Below, in pieces: positions 1 to 12,746 of a stretch of DNA of 64,000 nucleotides. The stretch's first letter is position 1, and the number at the start of each line of letters is the position of its first letter. Under the pieces are notes generated by a model that made no database searches, was not told the DNA's origin, and saw nothing but the letters and a program-made list of their open reading frames with translations. The translations under genes and the position numbers were made by a program. Origin of the DNA: Mytilus galloprovincialis (Eukaryota; Mollusca; Bivalvia; Mytilida; Mytilidae); contig NC_134845.1 in NCBI RefSeq assembly GCF_965363235.1, forward strand, positions 68,353,261 through 68,417,260, given 5' to 3'.

Positions 1-1680
1 TAATCCACATCCCGGGTTTCAAAAAGCAAGAAACGCTCAGCAAAACCGATACATTTAGTCTTTAACATATCCGATATCGACTCTGATGGATGTCCAAAGG
101 TCACGTGAGTTCAATGGTGGTCACGGTAGATCCTATGGAGCAATTTCAGTAAAGCACCATTTGCGCAGAAATTCAACGGTTAAAGAGGACCACAGTCGAC
201 ATCTAAACGGCTGTCTGGTGTAAACATCGAATTCTGTAGACCAAAAATCATTCATTATGTACCAAAAATCATCAGTGGTGGTTACATAGACGTTTGGCAC
301 CAGCCTTGGCCAAAAGTCGTGCGTTTCGCCAGATTTAGGTCCGATAGAGCAAATTTTGCATCAGATTTGACATGGTTTAGACGATGAAAACCACCACCAA
401 TATCAAAAAGTCAGCTTGAGTTTGCTTAACAGGACAAGTGGAATAACATTCCTCGAGATCACATAAAACGTCCAGGATGATCAATTCCACGGCGCTGTCA
501 AGATTGCGCTGCACAACGGGGTTGTAACATTTTTAGTTAGGACTGTGATTTGATGATTCGACATTGGATGTTTCGTTTATCTATTGCGCCCGAAAGATGA
601 CAATGAAACATTTTTGTTTGATATCGATCTATTGTTAGAATTGTTAATTTTCAAGAACAATTCATGTTGAAAGATTATGATTTCTAATATAAATTTTATT
701 TTTGAAAAACCAAGTGCTGCGTTTTCATTGGCACTCAGTATATGTTTGGTGATGGCACGGACATTTCATGTATTCGTCTACCAGACAGCAACGAAACAAC
801 AGAAAAAATCACAATTACCCAAAAGACAACTAACTAGTGTAAAAAAACAGCCGGTGCTAATTTCCATTAGGGCAGCAATTTTCGTATAGATAGTGAAAAA
901 TAAAATTGTGATCCGCCTTGAATTTTGTGCTCGTAAAAAAGGCGGACTCGGTTTTCCATTATAAAATATTTACATACATGACAGTGATGACAGACTCTAT
1001 AAGTATTGATTTTTGCCATATTTTAGTATTTTGGACTTTCAAACTGTTCCCCATGTTCTGCAGACAGCGAAGCAAGCAACTGTAGTCTCATTTTTTCGTC
1101 TTTGCAAGTTTTTTAACGGACACGGACATTTGCCAACCTTCAAAAAATCATTAATGGCGTTATCCATGTTTATGTACGACAAGGATGAAACTCTGATATG
1201 TTTTGTGAAAATTGCAGCGTTGGATCTAAACCTATTATATTTCTTTTATTCATTGGATAAATTTCTCCTACTTTTGTATATACAATTAGTTCGTTGTTTT
1301 GTTGTTGTTTGGATTGTTTTAGAAAAATGTACACAAGTAGGTGTTGGTCCTTTCATAGCTTACTTTCTAGCATTGAACTTATGATTGCGTACTTTACTAG
1401 ATTGTGTCTTGGATGGAAAGATGTCTCATTTGGCACTCATATCTCATCTTCTTTCTTTATACAAAGCACGTTTTATAAAACTTAATAGGTAATATGACAC
1501 CGAATATGATCCAGAGGATTTGAATAACTGGAGACATTGCACATACGTCAATAGGACAGCAGCCGAACGATAAAAATACCTCTGAGATATATTTTGGGAT
1601 AAAAAAAAAGCAACACACAGACTTTATCGATGGATGAAACTATACAAAATATGTTAAGATATTTATTTACCGTATAAAAT
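1..1680. other. Intergenic DNA, nothing recognised
   Basis: AT-rich sequence with only short open frames of up to 123 codons that have low-complexity Phe/Leu/Cys-rich composition and resemble no family I know. I see no splice-flanked exon, RNA gene or repeat boundary here. Confidence 0.5.
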
Positions 1681-1689
1681 TGAGAATGG

Positions 1690-2170
1690 AAATGAGGAAT
1701 ATGTCAAAGAGACAAAAACCCGATCATAGATCAGACAACAGCCGAAGGCCACCAATGGGTCTTCAATACAGCGAGAAACTCCCGCACCCGGTTGAGACTT
1801 TCAGCTGGCCCCTAAACAAATATGTATACTAGTTCATTGATGATGGACGTCATACTTAACTCCGAATTATACACAAGAAACTAAAATTAAAATCATACAA
1901 AACTAACAAAGGCCAGATGCTCCTGACTTGGGTCAGGCGCAAAAATGCGGCGGGGTTAAACATGTTTTTTGAGATCTGAACCCAACCCCTATACCTCTAG
2001 CCAATGTAGAAAAAAACAAACACACAACAGTACGCACAGTAAAATTCAGTTTAAGAGAAGTCCGAGTCCGATGTCAGAATAGGTAACAAAAGAAACTAAA
2101 CAAAATGACAATAATACATAAATTAACAAAGGACTACTAGCAGGTACTGACATGCCAGCTCCAGACCTCA
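1690..2170 (-). repeat. Dispersed mussel repeat, ~480 bp family, reverse copy
   Basis: This stretch is the reverse complement of sequence found again at 39340-39800 and, interrupted, at 21725-22540. A partial copy in the same orientation as this one lies at 60120-60370. Shared landmarks include the 'ggccttcggctg' core and the 'gttgtctcttcgaca' segment near one end, and the 'actagcag...actgacatg' segment near the other. I recognise the core as a very common mytilid dispersed sequence, but I cannot assign it to a named family. It has no coding capacity. Confidence 0.65.
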
Positions 2171-2866
2171 ATCATTACTTAATTGAAAGATTATTTCTTT
2201 ATCACTCGAATATCAAGCACAATTCCTACCAGCTTTTATAACACTTATTTTTAGCATACTGAATAGTGGGTACTCTTACTTTGAGTTCAGGTCCTGATAA
2301 AAAGATTATACACCCAGTACAGATAGAAGTGTTTCAGTGCCAGTTTTCGTGTTTTTTTTAGGCAGAAATGTTTTTAAAATGACATTATACAGGTTTTTAA
2401 GAGCTCAAAAAAATACATGCTGGACAGTGGTCACTTCATCTGAAATTTCACTGTTTAATGCCATGAAATTATTACACAGGTACAATGCATAACAATGGAA
2501 CAAACCTATTCAACTGCTTTTACAAGGCGAAAAAAAAAGTCGAATAGTGAAGCCCGTGAACAATACGTTTTTAATCTGAGCATGCAAATTGAGGATTATG
2601 TTATAAATTTTACACTTAACATATTCGCAGAACAAAAACGTTTATTTTAAGAATCCCAGACACTATATTAGTTGACACTTTTCTCACTAATTCCACGTGT
2701 TATCAAGTGTATAGTAAACTCGTAGTAGCCCACAATGCATTGTAGTTCATTGAGTCGATTGGTCAGTTTTTCAAGGCCATCATTAGCCTTGTGTTTGGGA
2801 AATTACTATGCAAATATATTCTGACGTCAGGAAATCTAGAGTTCTCGACCTGATTAAGGTTGTTAT

Positions 2867-5800
2867 CAATAAAAAAAAATCAATAGTCTTGGCCTTGGTT
2901 TTGTAGATTACCTGTTCAAGGTATGAAAATAGATGAAAATTCAAAATGGAAAGTCCTTAATCAAACGGCAAATTCACAAGCTCAAACACACGAAACGAAT
3001 GGATAACAACTGTCAAATTTCTGACTTGGTACATACATTTTCGTATGTAGAAAATTGTGAATCAAACCTGGTTCTATAGCTAGCTAAACCTCTCGCTTGT
3101 ATGCCAGTCGCATAAAATTCAATTATATTTACAACGATGTATTTTCATGTACTATAATTAGCATCTATCGGGCTATCGAATGAAAGGAATTCACGGGAAA
3201 ATTACTCTAGCTCTTTAAGAAAATTTAAAAGGTTTACAAAAATGGCTTGTGGAGAGGCATTATGTTTACAGAAAAGGGAAAATTGTTTAACACGATCGGA
3301 ATAAATAGCTAAGGATAAAAAAAAACTGGTGGCATGGATAGGCTTCCCAGAATAGAGATTAATGGTTACAAGTGCGGAATAAAAAAACAAAACAGAGAAC
3401 CGAAAGGAAAATGGAGATCAAGTGAATCTGCGAGCTATACTGCTCACAAATATAGTAGACCTACTGCTTATAGTTAAGACAAGAGTGCATATGCTGAAAT
3501 GTCTCGCCTTCTTTACTAATCATTTATAGTCCTAAATATAAAGCTTTATTACAACTGTCACATAAACTTAACATTAACTAAGAAACTTAATATTTAGCAA
3601 TGAACCATGAAAATAAGGTCAAGGTCAAATGAACCATGACAGGGAAACATGTTCAGCTAACAATTCTTCCATACAACAAATATAGTTGACCTATTGCTAA
3701 GCCTTATAGTTTAAGAAAAACAGACCAAACCATAAAAACTAAACACTGAGCAATGAACATGAAAATGAGGTCAAGGTCAAATTAAACCTGCACGACTGAC
3801 ATATAGATCATGATATATTTAAATACACCAAATATAGTTGACCTATTGCAAACAGTATAAGAAAAACAGACCAAACCACAAACACGTAACTATAACCACT
3901 GAAGCATGAACATAAGGTCAAGGTCAGATTACACTCACCAGTTGGACATCTACACCTTACAGTCCTTCCATTCACCGATTATACTAGACCTAAACTTAAC
4001 CTTGTTCACTGATCCATGAAATGAGGTCGAGATTAAGTGAAAACTGTCTGCCAGGCATGAGGACATAGCAAGGTACGCACATACCAAATATAGTTATCCC
4101 ATTAATTATAATAAGAGAGAATCTAATATTACAAAAACATCTTAACTTCTTCTTTAAGTAGTCACCGAACCATGATCACGAGGTTAAGGACATCTGGCAT
4201 GTGACTGACGGAAACTTTGTAACATGAAGCATCTATATATAAAGTATGAAGCATCCAGGTATTCCACCTTCTAAGAAATTAGCTAACGCAGCCGCCGGAT
4301 CACTATCCCTATGTCGAGCTTTCTGCAGCAAAAGTTGCAGGCTCGACAAAAATCAGACCAAAACACAAAAATTTAACACTTGTAGTGTCACTGAACCATG
4401 AAAATGTGGTCAACGACATAATTTGGACTTGTGACTGACGGAAACGTCTTAAAATGAAGCATCTATATACAAAGTATGAAGTATCCCGGTCTTCCACCTT
4501 CAAAATGTATAGCTTTTAAAAAGTAAGCTAACGACGCCGCCGGATAACTATCCCCATATTGAGCTTTAATATCTTTACAAAAGTTGCAGGCCCGACAACA
4601 TCAGACCATAACTCAAAAACTTAACACTGAGAAATGAATCGTGAAAATGAGGTCAAGGTAAAAAAAAAAAAACCTTGGCGACTGACATATAGATCATAAA
4701 ATATTTTCATACACCACATATAGTTGACCTATTCCATATATAGTATTAGAATAAAGGACCAAAACTCAAAAACTTAACTTTGACCACTGAACCATTAAAA
4801 TGAGGTCAAGGTCAGACAGGGGTCGAAATTCAGCATGATTGTGTACTGGACAGCCGGACCAGTGAACTGAAAAGTATACTGGACCGGCTCCAAATCTACT
4901 GCTTGTGCAAAAATGACATTCATTTGTCAAACGCTTATATAAATGGTAGGTTGTTTTTTTTGTGTTGTTTTGATTGTTCATGAGCAAGTACAGAGACTAA
5001 CTTAAAAATTGAAGATCCCGTTTTAAAAACACTTTTCTGTTCTATGTCTGTCAATGCAAATTTTTCACATGTTATGCAATTTATTACATTGCGATTTACA
5101 ATATGATCTAACCAATCAGGATCTTTATTCCCATGATTTTTTATATTTACGTTTCCTTTTGTCAATTTCATGAACTTTATTCCGATCTTCCTTTGAATGA
5201 CAATTATTTAATTTTTTTGCTCGGCAGTTTAACTCTTTCCAAAAATATCCACATTTTCTTTTGTTGTGGAGAACGCTCACCCAGGATTAATCAATTAAAT
5301 CAATTGTTATACTTAGTACCCCTAATACCGAGTAATTGATTTCGAAGGTATTTTTTTTGTTATCAAAACGATATTGCAATGCCGTCAGTGATTTTTATCA
5401 ACAAAGTTATACTGGTCCGCCGGACAACTAGCTGACAAAATCTATTGGTCCGATGCAAATTTTACTGGTCTCGGACCACCGGACCAGCATTAATTGCGAA
5501 TCTGAGGTCAGATGACACCTGCCAGCTAGACATTTACACTTTACAATCATTCCATACACCAAATATAGTAGACCTATTGCATACAATATAAGGAAAAAAG
5601 ACCAAAACATAAAAACTTTACTATAACCAATGAACCATGAAATTGAGATCAAGGCCATTGGATATGTGCGCATGACTGATGGAAACTTTGTTACTTTGTT
5701 GTTTTGTACATATATAGCTTTTCATAAGAAATTTATAGAGCATAGAACTACACATAAAAGATTTTTTTTAAGACAGGATTCGAATCTCGCTCATACCTTT

Positions 5801-8200
5801 TGCTTTTTTTTTTGCGTTGTTATATTAAATTTTAATGTTTCTATCATATGTTTTCGGATGTTTTCTTTTTTCTTAGAATCATTCTGGTTCTTTTTGTCTA
5901 TAAAGTGTACTAAGTATATCATTTTATTAAAGAATAAAATAATGTATCGCTTAGTGCTTATTGTGTGCATTCCGATGACTGTCTATACTCTTGACTTACT
6001 TTCTATTCATGTGTAACATATACGCAAGGAACAACTGCCGTCAAACTGATGTAGGTACCTGTACACCTAACAACACGAGAATTGATTCTATAGCAATGAA
6101 GCCCAAATATTGCGAGTGTAATATACACATACATGTAACTTAAAATAAGTCTATTGTATTCAAGTTTCAAAACAACACAAACATCAGAAACGACAGAACA
6201 GATCAATTACACTATAAATCGTGATCGTAGGTAAAACATCATGAAGCTGTATCATCTGTATCAATATTTTTTGGCTTTTTGACAAGTAACGTGGTATGGT
6301 ACCTTATGCGTATTTAGGATGTTAACAATTAAACAATATCAATATAAAAAAATCAATAGTCTTGGCCTTGGTTTTGTAGGAATACCTTTCAAGGTATGAA
6401 AATAGATGATGTGACGTATTATTTTCATGTACTATATTAAGCATCTATCGGTCTAGTTTAAACAATGATTATCGAATGAAAGGAATTCACGGAAAAATGA
6501 CTCTGGCTCTTTAAGAAAATTAGAAAAATGGCCTGTGGAGAGGCTTTACAATGTTTACAGATCAGAATAAATAGCTAAGGATAAAAAAAAACCTGGCCGT
6601 ATGGATAGGCTTCCCAGAATAGAGATTAGTGGTTACAAGTGCGGAATAAAAAAACAAAACAGAGAACCGAAATGAAAATGGAGATCAAGTGAATCTGCGA
6701 GCTATACTGCTCACAAAAATTGTTGAATAGGTCAATATATAGTTATATTTATTGACGTATTGCTTATAGTTTAAGACAAGAGTGCTGAAATGTCCCGCCT
6801 TCTTAACTTATCATTCATTTATGTTTAAAGTTCTAAATTTAAAGCTTTATTACAACTGTCACATAAACTTAACATTAACCAAGAAAACTTAACATTTACC
6901 AATGAACAATGAACATGAGGTCAAAGTCAGATGAACCATGACAGGAAGACATGATCAGCTTAGAATTATTCCATACAACGAATATAGTTGACCTATTGCT
7001 AAGCCTTATAGTTTAAGAAAAACAGACCAAATCATAAAAACCAAACACTGAGAAAGGAACATGAAAATGAGGTCAAGGTCAAATAAAACCTGCACGACTG
7101 GCATATAGATCTTAAAATATTTCCTTAAACCAAATATAGTTGACCTATTGCAAACACTATAAGAAAAACAGACCAAAACACAAAAAGTAACTATAACCAC
7201 TGAAGCATGAAAATGAGGTCAAGGTCAGATGACACCTGCCAGTTGGACATCTACATTTTACAGTCCTTTCATTCACTGATTATACTAGACCTATTGATTA
7301 TAGTTTCTGAGATATGGACTTGACTTCCAAAACTTAACCTTGTTCACTGATCCATGAAATGAGGTCGAGGTTCAATGAAAACTGTCTGCCGGGCATGAGA
7401 ACCTTGCAAGGTACGCACATACCAAATATAATTATCCCATTACTTATAATAAGAGAGAATCTAATATTACAAAAAAATCTTAACTTCTTCTTTAAGTAGT
7501 CACCGAACCATGATCACGAGGTCAAGAACATAGCGCATGTCACTGACGGAAACATCGTAACAGGAAGCATATATATATACAAAGTATGAAGCATCCAGGT
7601 ATTCCACCTTCTAGGAAGTTAGCTAACGCAGCCGCCGGATCACTATTCCTATGTTGAGCTTTCTGCAACAAAAGTTCAGTTTCGACAAAAATCAGACCAA
7701 ATCACAAACATTTGAATCGTGAAAATGAGGTCAAGGTAAAAAAAAAAACCTTGGCGACTGATATATAGATCATAAAATATTTTCATACACCAAATATAGT
7801 TGACCTATTTCATATATATAGTATTAGAATAAAGGACCAAAACTCAAAAACTTAACTTTGACCACTGAAACATTAAAATGAGGTCAATGTCAGATGTCAC
7901 CTGCAAGCTAGACATTTACACATTACAATCATTCCATACACCAAATATAGTAGACCCATTGCATACAATGTAAGGAAAACCGACCAAAACACAAAAACTT
8001 TACTTAAACCACTGAACCATGTAATTGAGATTAAGGACATTGGATATGTGCGCATGACTGACGGAAACTTTGTTACACGAGGCATCTATATACAAGGTAT
8101 GAAGCATCCAGCACGTCCACCTTCTAAAATATACAGTTCTTAAGAAGTTAGCTAACGCTGCCGGATCATTATCCTTATGTGGAGCTTTCTACGACCAAAG
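2867..8200. repeat. Degenerate bivalve satellite-like tandem array (~150 bp unit), itself duplicated
   Basis: A diverged unit of about 145-160 bp recurs, marked by 'atatagttgacctattgc', 'agaccaaaacacaaaaactt', 'cactgaaccatgaaaatga' and 'ggtcaaggtcagatgacacc'. Units are seen near 3450, 3680, 3830, 3975, 4085, 4720, 5563, 6975, 7130, 7270, 7800 and 7945. The array lies inside a larger duplication: the sequence from about 2867 ('caatagtcttggccttgg') onward is repeated from about 6350, with indels. Unit length and host resemble the bivalve satellite BIV160, but I cannot verify that identity. Short open frames inside the array are by-products of the repeat. Confidence 0.75.
4817..5504 (-). mobile_element. 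Non-autonomous hAT-type DNA transposon with zinc-finger remnant
   Basis: This is a 688 bp insertion into the satellite array. It is flanked by perfect 8 bp direct repeats AGGTCAGA (4809-4816 and 5505-5512), and related array units such as 7200-7250 show the uninterrupted site. The ends form imperfect inverted repeats beginning CAGGGGTCG and CAGATTCG. An 8 bp duplication plus CAG-type ends is the hAT signature. Reading the minus strand, 5171-4935 is open and contains a CxxC...HxxSxxH zinc-finger pattern (ITC, then HEQSKQH) like the N-terminal finger of some hAT transposases. The catalytic domain is missing, so the copy is a deletion derivative. Confidence 0.8.
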
Positions 8201-8289
8201 TTGCAGGCACGACAATAAAGAGATGAAGGAACCACTATTTTCTAGATTCTTATATGTTGCAACATGTCTCTGCAAATTAAACATTTAGC

Positions 8290-8299
8290 AAAATATCGC

Positions 8300-8338
<39 letters not shown>

Positions 8339-8690
8339 TACGTCTGAGTCAGTAACAACCCTACAACAGATGTATCCATCGGATCGCCATCAATGATGGT
8401 GATACATGGCTGTGTACATAATGTATATACAACTCGTCTAAACATCAACCCAACAATGTTAGATCTGTAAATTTGCTTTCGCAAATTTTTGGTTCTTCCC
8501 TCGCCGGGATTCGAACCCATGCTACTGTGATATCGTGACACCAAATCGCCTGCACTGCAGCCGTCCCGCTAGACCACACGACCACCTGGGCTCTCAAAAA
8601 AGAGCTTTCGCTGGCCGTGTGTTACCTTTCCACGTCAGTTTTAATCTAGCGGCGTACTGCAGTACATGATATATAAGGCATGAAGATGTT
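8290..8690 (-). mobile_element. tRNA-derived SINE-like element, minus copy
   Basis: On the minus strand a tRNA-like head (about 8597-8490) has an A-box-like 'gtggtctag' and a perfect B box (8517-8507, GGTTCGAATCC). A ~150 bp body follows, ending in a (TA)n tract at 8306-8337. The head has a long variable region and lacks a clean acceptor stem, so it is a SINE promoter rather than a working tRNA gene. tRNA-headed SINEs such as RUDI are known in molluscs, but I cannot confirm the family. Confidence 0.7.
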
Positions 8691-8772
8691 ATTGTTACAG
8701 ATCAGCTAAATTATCTATAGTAAAGGATCCTACAAATTAATGTAAGATACAGTCACAGAAAATAATTATATT

Positions 8773-8892
8773 TATAAGTACGTCTGAGTCAGTGACAACC
8801 CTACAACAGATGTATCCATCGGATCGCCATCAATGATGGTGATACATGGCTGTGTACATAATGTATATACAACTCGTCTAAACATCAACCCA
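8773..8892 (-). repeat. SINE tail fragment, direct repeat of 8336-8453
   Basis: About 120 bp nearly identical to the 3' body of the SINE at 8336-8453, in the same orientation, but lacking the tRNA-like head. It is joined at 8893 to a short palindrome (8893-8932) and then to an inverted head-bearing copy. Confidence 0.75.
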
Positions 8893-8913
8893 ATATATAA
8901 GGCATGAAGATGT

Positions 8914-9185
8914 AACATCTTCATGCCTTATATATCATGTACTGTAGTACGCCGCTAGATTAATACTGACGTGGAAAGGTAACACACGGCCAGCGAAAGC
9001 TCTTTTATTGAGAGCCCAGGTGGTCGTGTGGTCTAGTGGGACGGCTGCAGTGCAGGCGATTTGGTGTCACGATATCACAGTAGCATGGGTTCGAATCCCG
9101 GCGAGGGAAGAACCAAAAATTTGCGACAGCAAATTTACAGATCTAACATTGTTGGGTTGATGTTTAGACGAGTTGTATATATATT
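8914..9185 (+). mobile_element. tRNA-derived SINE-like element, plus copy (inverted arm)
   Basis: Near-perfect reverse complement of 8425-8690. It includes the tRNA-like head at about 9018-9115, with the B box at 9088-9098, and part of the body. It ends in a TA-rich tract near 9185. With 8290-8690 it forms a long inverted repeat that could extrude as a hairpin. Confidence 0.75.
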
Positions 9186-9485
9186 TGAAGGTTAACTTAG
9201 AATTCAAATAAAAGTTTCTTAAGGGTAAGATTTAAAAAAAAAACACCACCATTTTACATAAATCACATTTATTTTATTTCCAGTAGGGACTATCTATACT
9301 GTTATTATAAAAAGTCCCTGTTTCGAAGCATAAAGTATCCCTAAATCTACTTATATACATATATATATATATATATATGTGTGTCTTTGTTAGTCATTAT
9401 TTCCATTACTATCAAACCGCAAACTCTCTACTTATACTTGTACATGTTATATATAGTATACTCACACATGTCACATGTGTCCAAG

Positions 9486-9670
9486 TTTCCATTATTATTC
9501 CATACCAGAGGGACAGTCAAACTCGTAAATCGAAAATGAACTGACAACGCATGGCTAAAAATGAAAAAGACAAACAGACAAACAATAGAACACATGACAC
9601 AACATAGAAAACTAAAGTATAAGCAATACGAACCCCTCCAAACACTAGGGGTGATCTCAGATGTTTCGGA
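9486..9670 (-). repeat. 3'-UTR fragment of a retroelement family
   Basis: On the minus strand this resembles the sequence that follows the reverse-transcriptase stop codon at 52289-52420 (segment around 'ggagcacctga' and 'ggttcgtgtt'). I therefore read it as a 3'-UTR piece of a related retroelement. The short open frame over it is not a gene. Confidence 0.45.
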
Positions 9671-9732
9671 AGGGAAAACAGATCCTGTTAATTGGTCATT
9701 AACACTTTTAGCTTGGTTTGAGTAGTTCAACA

Positions 9733-10262
9733 AGATTGGATTACTTTTCTCATAGTGGATGGATTTGGTTTGATACCTTCAATGGTTGATGTTTTAATTA
9801 ATGAACCTGAAGGTTGGTTTTCATGGGCTTTTGCTAGTGGAGGTAATATGCCAAGATTTAGATGCGTTGTACGGTCATCATTATATAGTTCGTACTCATT
9901 ACAACCATTGCATATGTAAAGTACGTTTGGGTCAATCTTGTTTACCTTGCTTTTTAATAAAACAACACAGCTATAGTTGAACCAGTGGTCACAACTTTCA
10001 CATGCTATGGTGTCTTTATCTGCTTTACCATTGCATACTGGACATAAATATTCCTATTCCTCATCTAGATCAGTTTTCGATGCTATTAGGTGACACGGAG
10101 AGTCAATAAATGAAGCTTCCTATGTGTATGTTTGGTCTCTGTCATAATCTTGAGTGTGATTTCTGACAAGATTGCTGTGACTTATTGCTTGAGTAATTTT
10201 GTTGTTCATATCACATATGGTGTCTTCCTTTTGTGACAAATAGTTTTAAATCTACGGGAGTA
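9733..10262 (-). pseudogene. Broken PHD-finger protein gene fragment
   Basis: Translating the minus strand from 10262 gives one coherent frame of about 175 codons interrupted by two in-frame TAG stops, one of them just before the finger. The finger itself, 10050-9900, has the Cys/His spacing of a PHD domain: CPVC, then CESCDHWF..C, then YICNGC. The downstream part is Ser/Thr/Pro-rich and ends at a stop near 9733. PHD domains usually bind histone H3 tails. In mussels I associate this type of PHD protein with multicopy, probably transposon-borne genes, which is inference. The stops make this copy non-functional, and no intact first exon is visible. Confidence 0.6.
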
Positions 10263-10559
10263 TAGTTTCCATAATAAATTGTGAGTGGTATAAATTTATG
10301 GTATATTTCTGGTATGCCTTAGCATGATCATGCTTTGGGGCAGATACTTTAAGCCTTATCTCTATTTCATGGCCTTTTTTTATCTTTTACTCTCTCTTTT
10401 AAGACTGAAAAGTGTACTAAAAAGTCATTCTCCTCTAGTATTTCCAAAAGTGTTTGTTTAAAGATAAGATATGATGATGTATTAAGTTGAATACAAAGAT
10501 TTTTCTTTTTCTTACATAAATAAGGCCGTCAGTTTTCTAGTTTGAATTGTTTTACATTG

Positions 10560-10720
10560 TCTTATCGGGGCCTTTTATAGCTGACTATGCGGTATGGGCT
10601 TTGCTCATTGTTGAAGGCCGTACGTTGACCTATAGTTGTTAATGTATGTGTCATTTTGGTCTTTTGTGGATAGTTGTCTCATTGGCATTCATACCACATT
10701 TTCTTTTTTATATATTGTTA
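10560..10720 (+). repeat. Dispersed mussel repeat
   Basis: A short element with the landmarks 'gctcattgttgaaggccgta' and 'gttgtctcattggcattc' recurs at 21590-21690. It is a familiar dispersed mytilid sequence and is non-coding. Confidence 0.6.
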
Positions 10721-12444
10721 GCTCAGCATTTATTGTTTAAACGAACTACTTTTATACATTTGTATATATATACAGACTCATACAGTTTTTGTTATAGCAT
10801 GGATTAATCATGTAGAATCGTTGATGGCTGGCTAGATCTGATTTCATGATAGGTATAGCGCGGTACAACCACACTGACCTAGTAGATATATGTTGTATTT
10901 TTTTTTGAAGATTTACGATTTTAGTTTAGATCCAACAGTCTCTGATAATTATCAGCGTGAATTTCTTTGACTTTTGCCAAAAGAGGAGTTAGGTGGAAGC
11001 CGTTCAATTATAATTTTGTCTTTATCCGTATGTGTACTGTATCTTGAAGTCCTGTATCGTATGAGAAGTCTTGAGAAAAATTGTTGAGAGTAGTATTTAA
11101 AAATTTGATACTTGAATTTAGAGCTGAGACTTGGATGTCAAGAATTTTGTCCTGTTCCAGATATTCAATTGGGTTCAAATGACCATGAGGATAATTCCAC
11201 TTTCTTATGGAATATATTGGTATTGCTATACTTCAGACGGATCAAAGAATATGCTCGGTCTGACATGTACTATTTCATTGTGGGGGCTAAGGTATAGTTT
11301 CTATTGTACTTATAACTAGACATATCCAGTCAAAATGAAATTTGAAAGAATTTGAAATTACAAAAACCACACCAATTAAAACTAAAACGTTTTGCACTAT
11401 TTGTATTAATTAACGTCCCTTACAACAACAAAAAAGCATGCCATACATACTGGATGAATTATTATAGTATTTTAAAAAGAGGTTCTTAAATTACAAATGA
11501 TAAAATCGGTAATAAGTTGTAAAAACCTGTGCTTACATGTAATATATACATAAATATATTTAAAGTGCATGTATTGCAATGATCAACTTAGCCTAATAAA
11601 TATTTTTAAGAGAGTCAGTATTGTCTATGTAATGACGTATTATAAGTGCACAGATTTAGACTCTACATACATGAAATAAATATATATATATATATTTCCA
11701 GAGACAGAAGATTTAATTGATCAAATGCACGCATAAAGATTTTTTTAACAGATAGCTGTTTCTATGTAAATAATCATAATATTTGTACCTATTTCTGTTA
11801 AAGCTATGCATGTGTGAAATTTATTTAAATGTTTGTTTAGTTGACAGTACAAATTTCTATTACTTAAAATATATAATAAGTCAGTAATAGATGTGACCTG
11901 TGGCATATTCGGATCTTACTTCGTTAGCAGTTCAAAGTTAGGTAGACAGATCTCTATAACCAGCACTACAGACCGGTTACATGTAAATAATTAGCAAGTA
12001 AGCATATTTCAATTTATCTCATTTCGTTATTTTTTGTAACTAGTTTATTGTTATTAGAATCAATATTTTAATGTTTAATTTATTATCTTCATTATTATAA
12101 GAATCATTATGTATCATGTTGAATTTTTTTTCTGAACAAGTATTTTTTTTCTGTTTTTTTTTAAGTGGCAAAAAGCATAGGAAATCTCCTTCTGGTCAAC
12201 ATTATACTTACCACTGTACACTCATGAGAGTTTGATATGACAGTTGGTACAGTAAACATGTAAATACATTGATGTTTTGATGACCTAGGTTTATCCTGTA
12301 ATGCAAAATCTCACATTTTCCTTCCTTTTTCTGTGTTATATTTAGTTAACATTATAGATTATTTTAATTTATGAATGTGAGCGACAGCCAAAGCATATAA
12401 TATATTTACTATAAAAAAATATCATTCAAATATCATGCCCAAAT
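10720..12444. other. Intergenic DNA, no gene seen
   Basis: AT-rich and without recognisable repeats except short (TA)n runs. Two overlapping open frames of about 60 codons near 11112-11319 have no family resemblance and no supporting signals. Confidence 0.45.
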
Positions 12445-12746
12445 AAATACAATGTACCAGGAAATTAATATTGATTTAGAATGTGATATTCTTTCGGGGG
12501 TTAGGTTTAAATGACCAATGTTATAATAAACATGGACTTAGGTTTCTTCTTACGTTTTCCTGATTACTTACGCAAGGTAATGTGTCTTATTACAAGTAGA
12601 ACTTGGCGATAGACACAGTGTAAGTAACGGTACTGATACATTATTTCAAATCTCATTAAGAGAATAGTAAACCAGTTTAAATCATATAGATAACCTCTTT
12701 GTGTACCGAACGGCAATATTTCTTACTCACTGTTTAGGTTACATAA
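12445..12746 (+). repeat. Partial unit 0 of the ~2 kb exon array
   Basis: About 300 bp match the end of the array unit, as at 16575-16876 and 18560-18900. The match starts near 'aatgtaccaggaaatt' and runs to the unit junction 'ggttacataa'. The retroelement at 12747-14867 separates it from unit A, so the array originally continued straight across this point. Confidence 0.8.

Noticed and set aside
1013..1485. Open frames of 123 and 63 codons as a small membrane protein
   Set aside because: Phe/Leu/Cys-rich by base composition, overlapping one another, no family or signals.
5428..8085. Pair of similar minus-strand frames (5428-5673 and 7897-8085) as a duplicated gene
   Set aside because: Both are the same satellite unit read in one frame; similarity follows from the tandem repeat.
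9018..9115. Genuine tRNA gene
   Set aside because: A and B boxes are present, but the acceptor stem does not pair well and the same sequence is part of a repeated SINE with an inverted twin.
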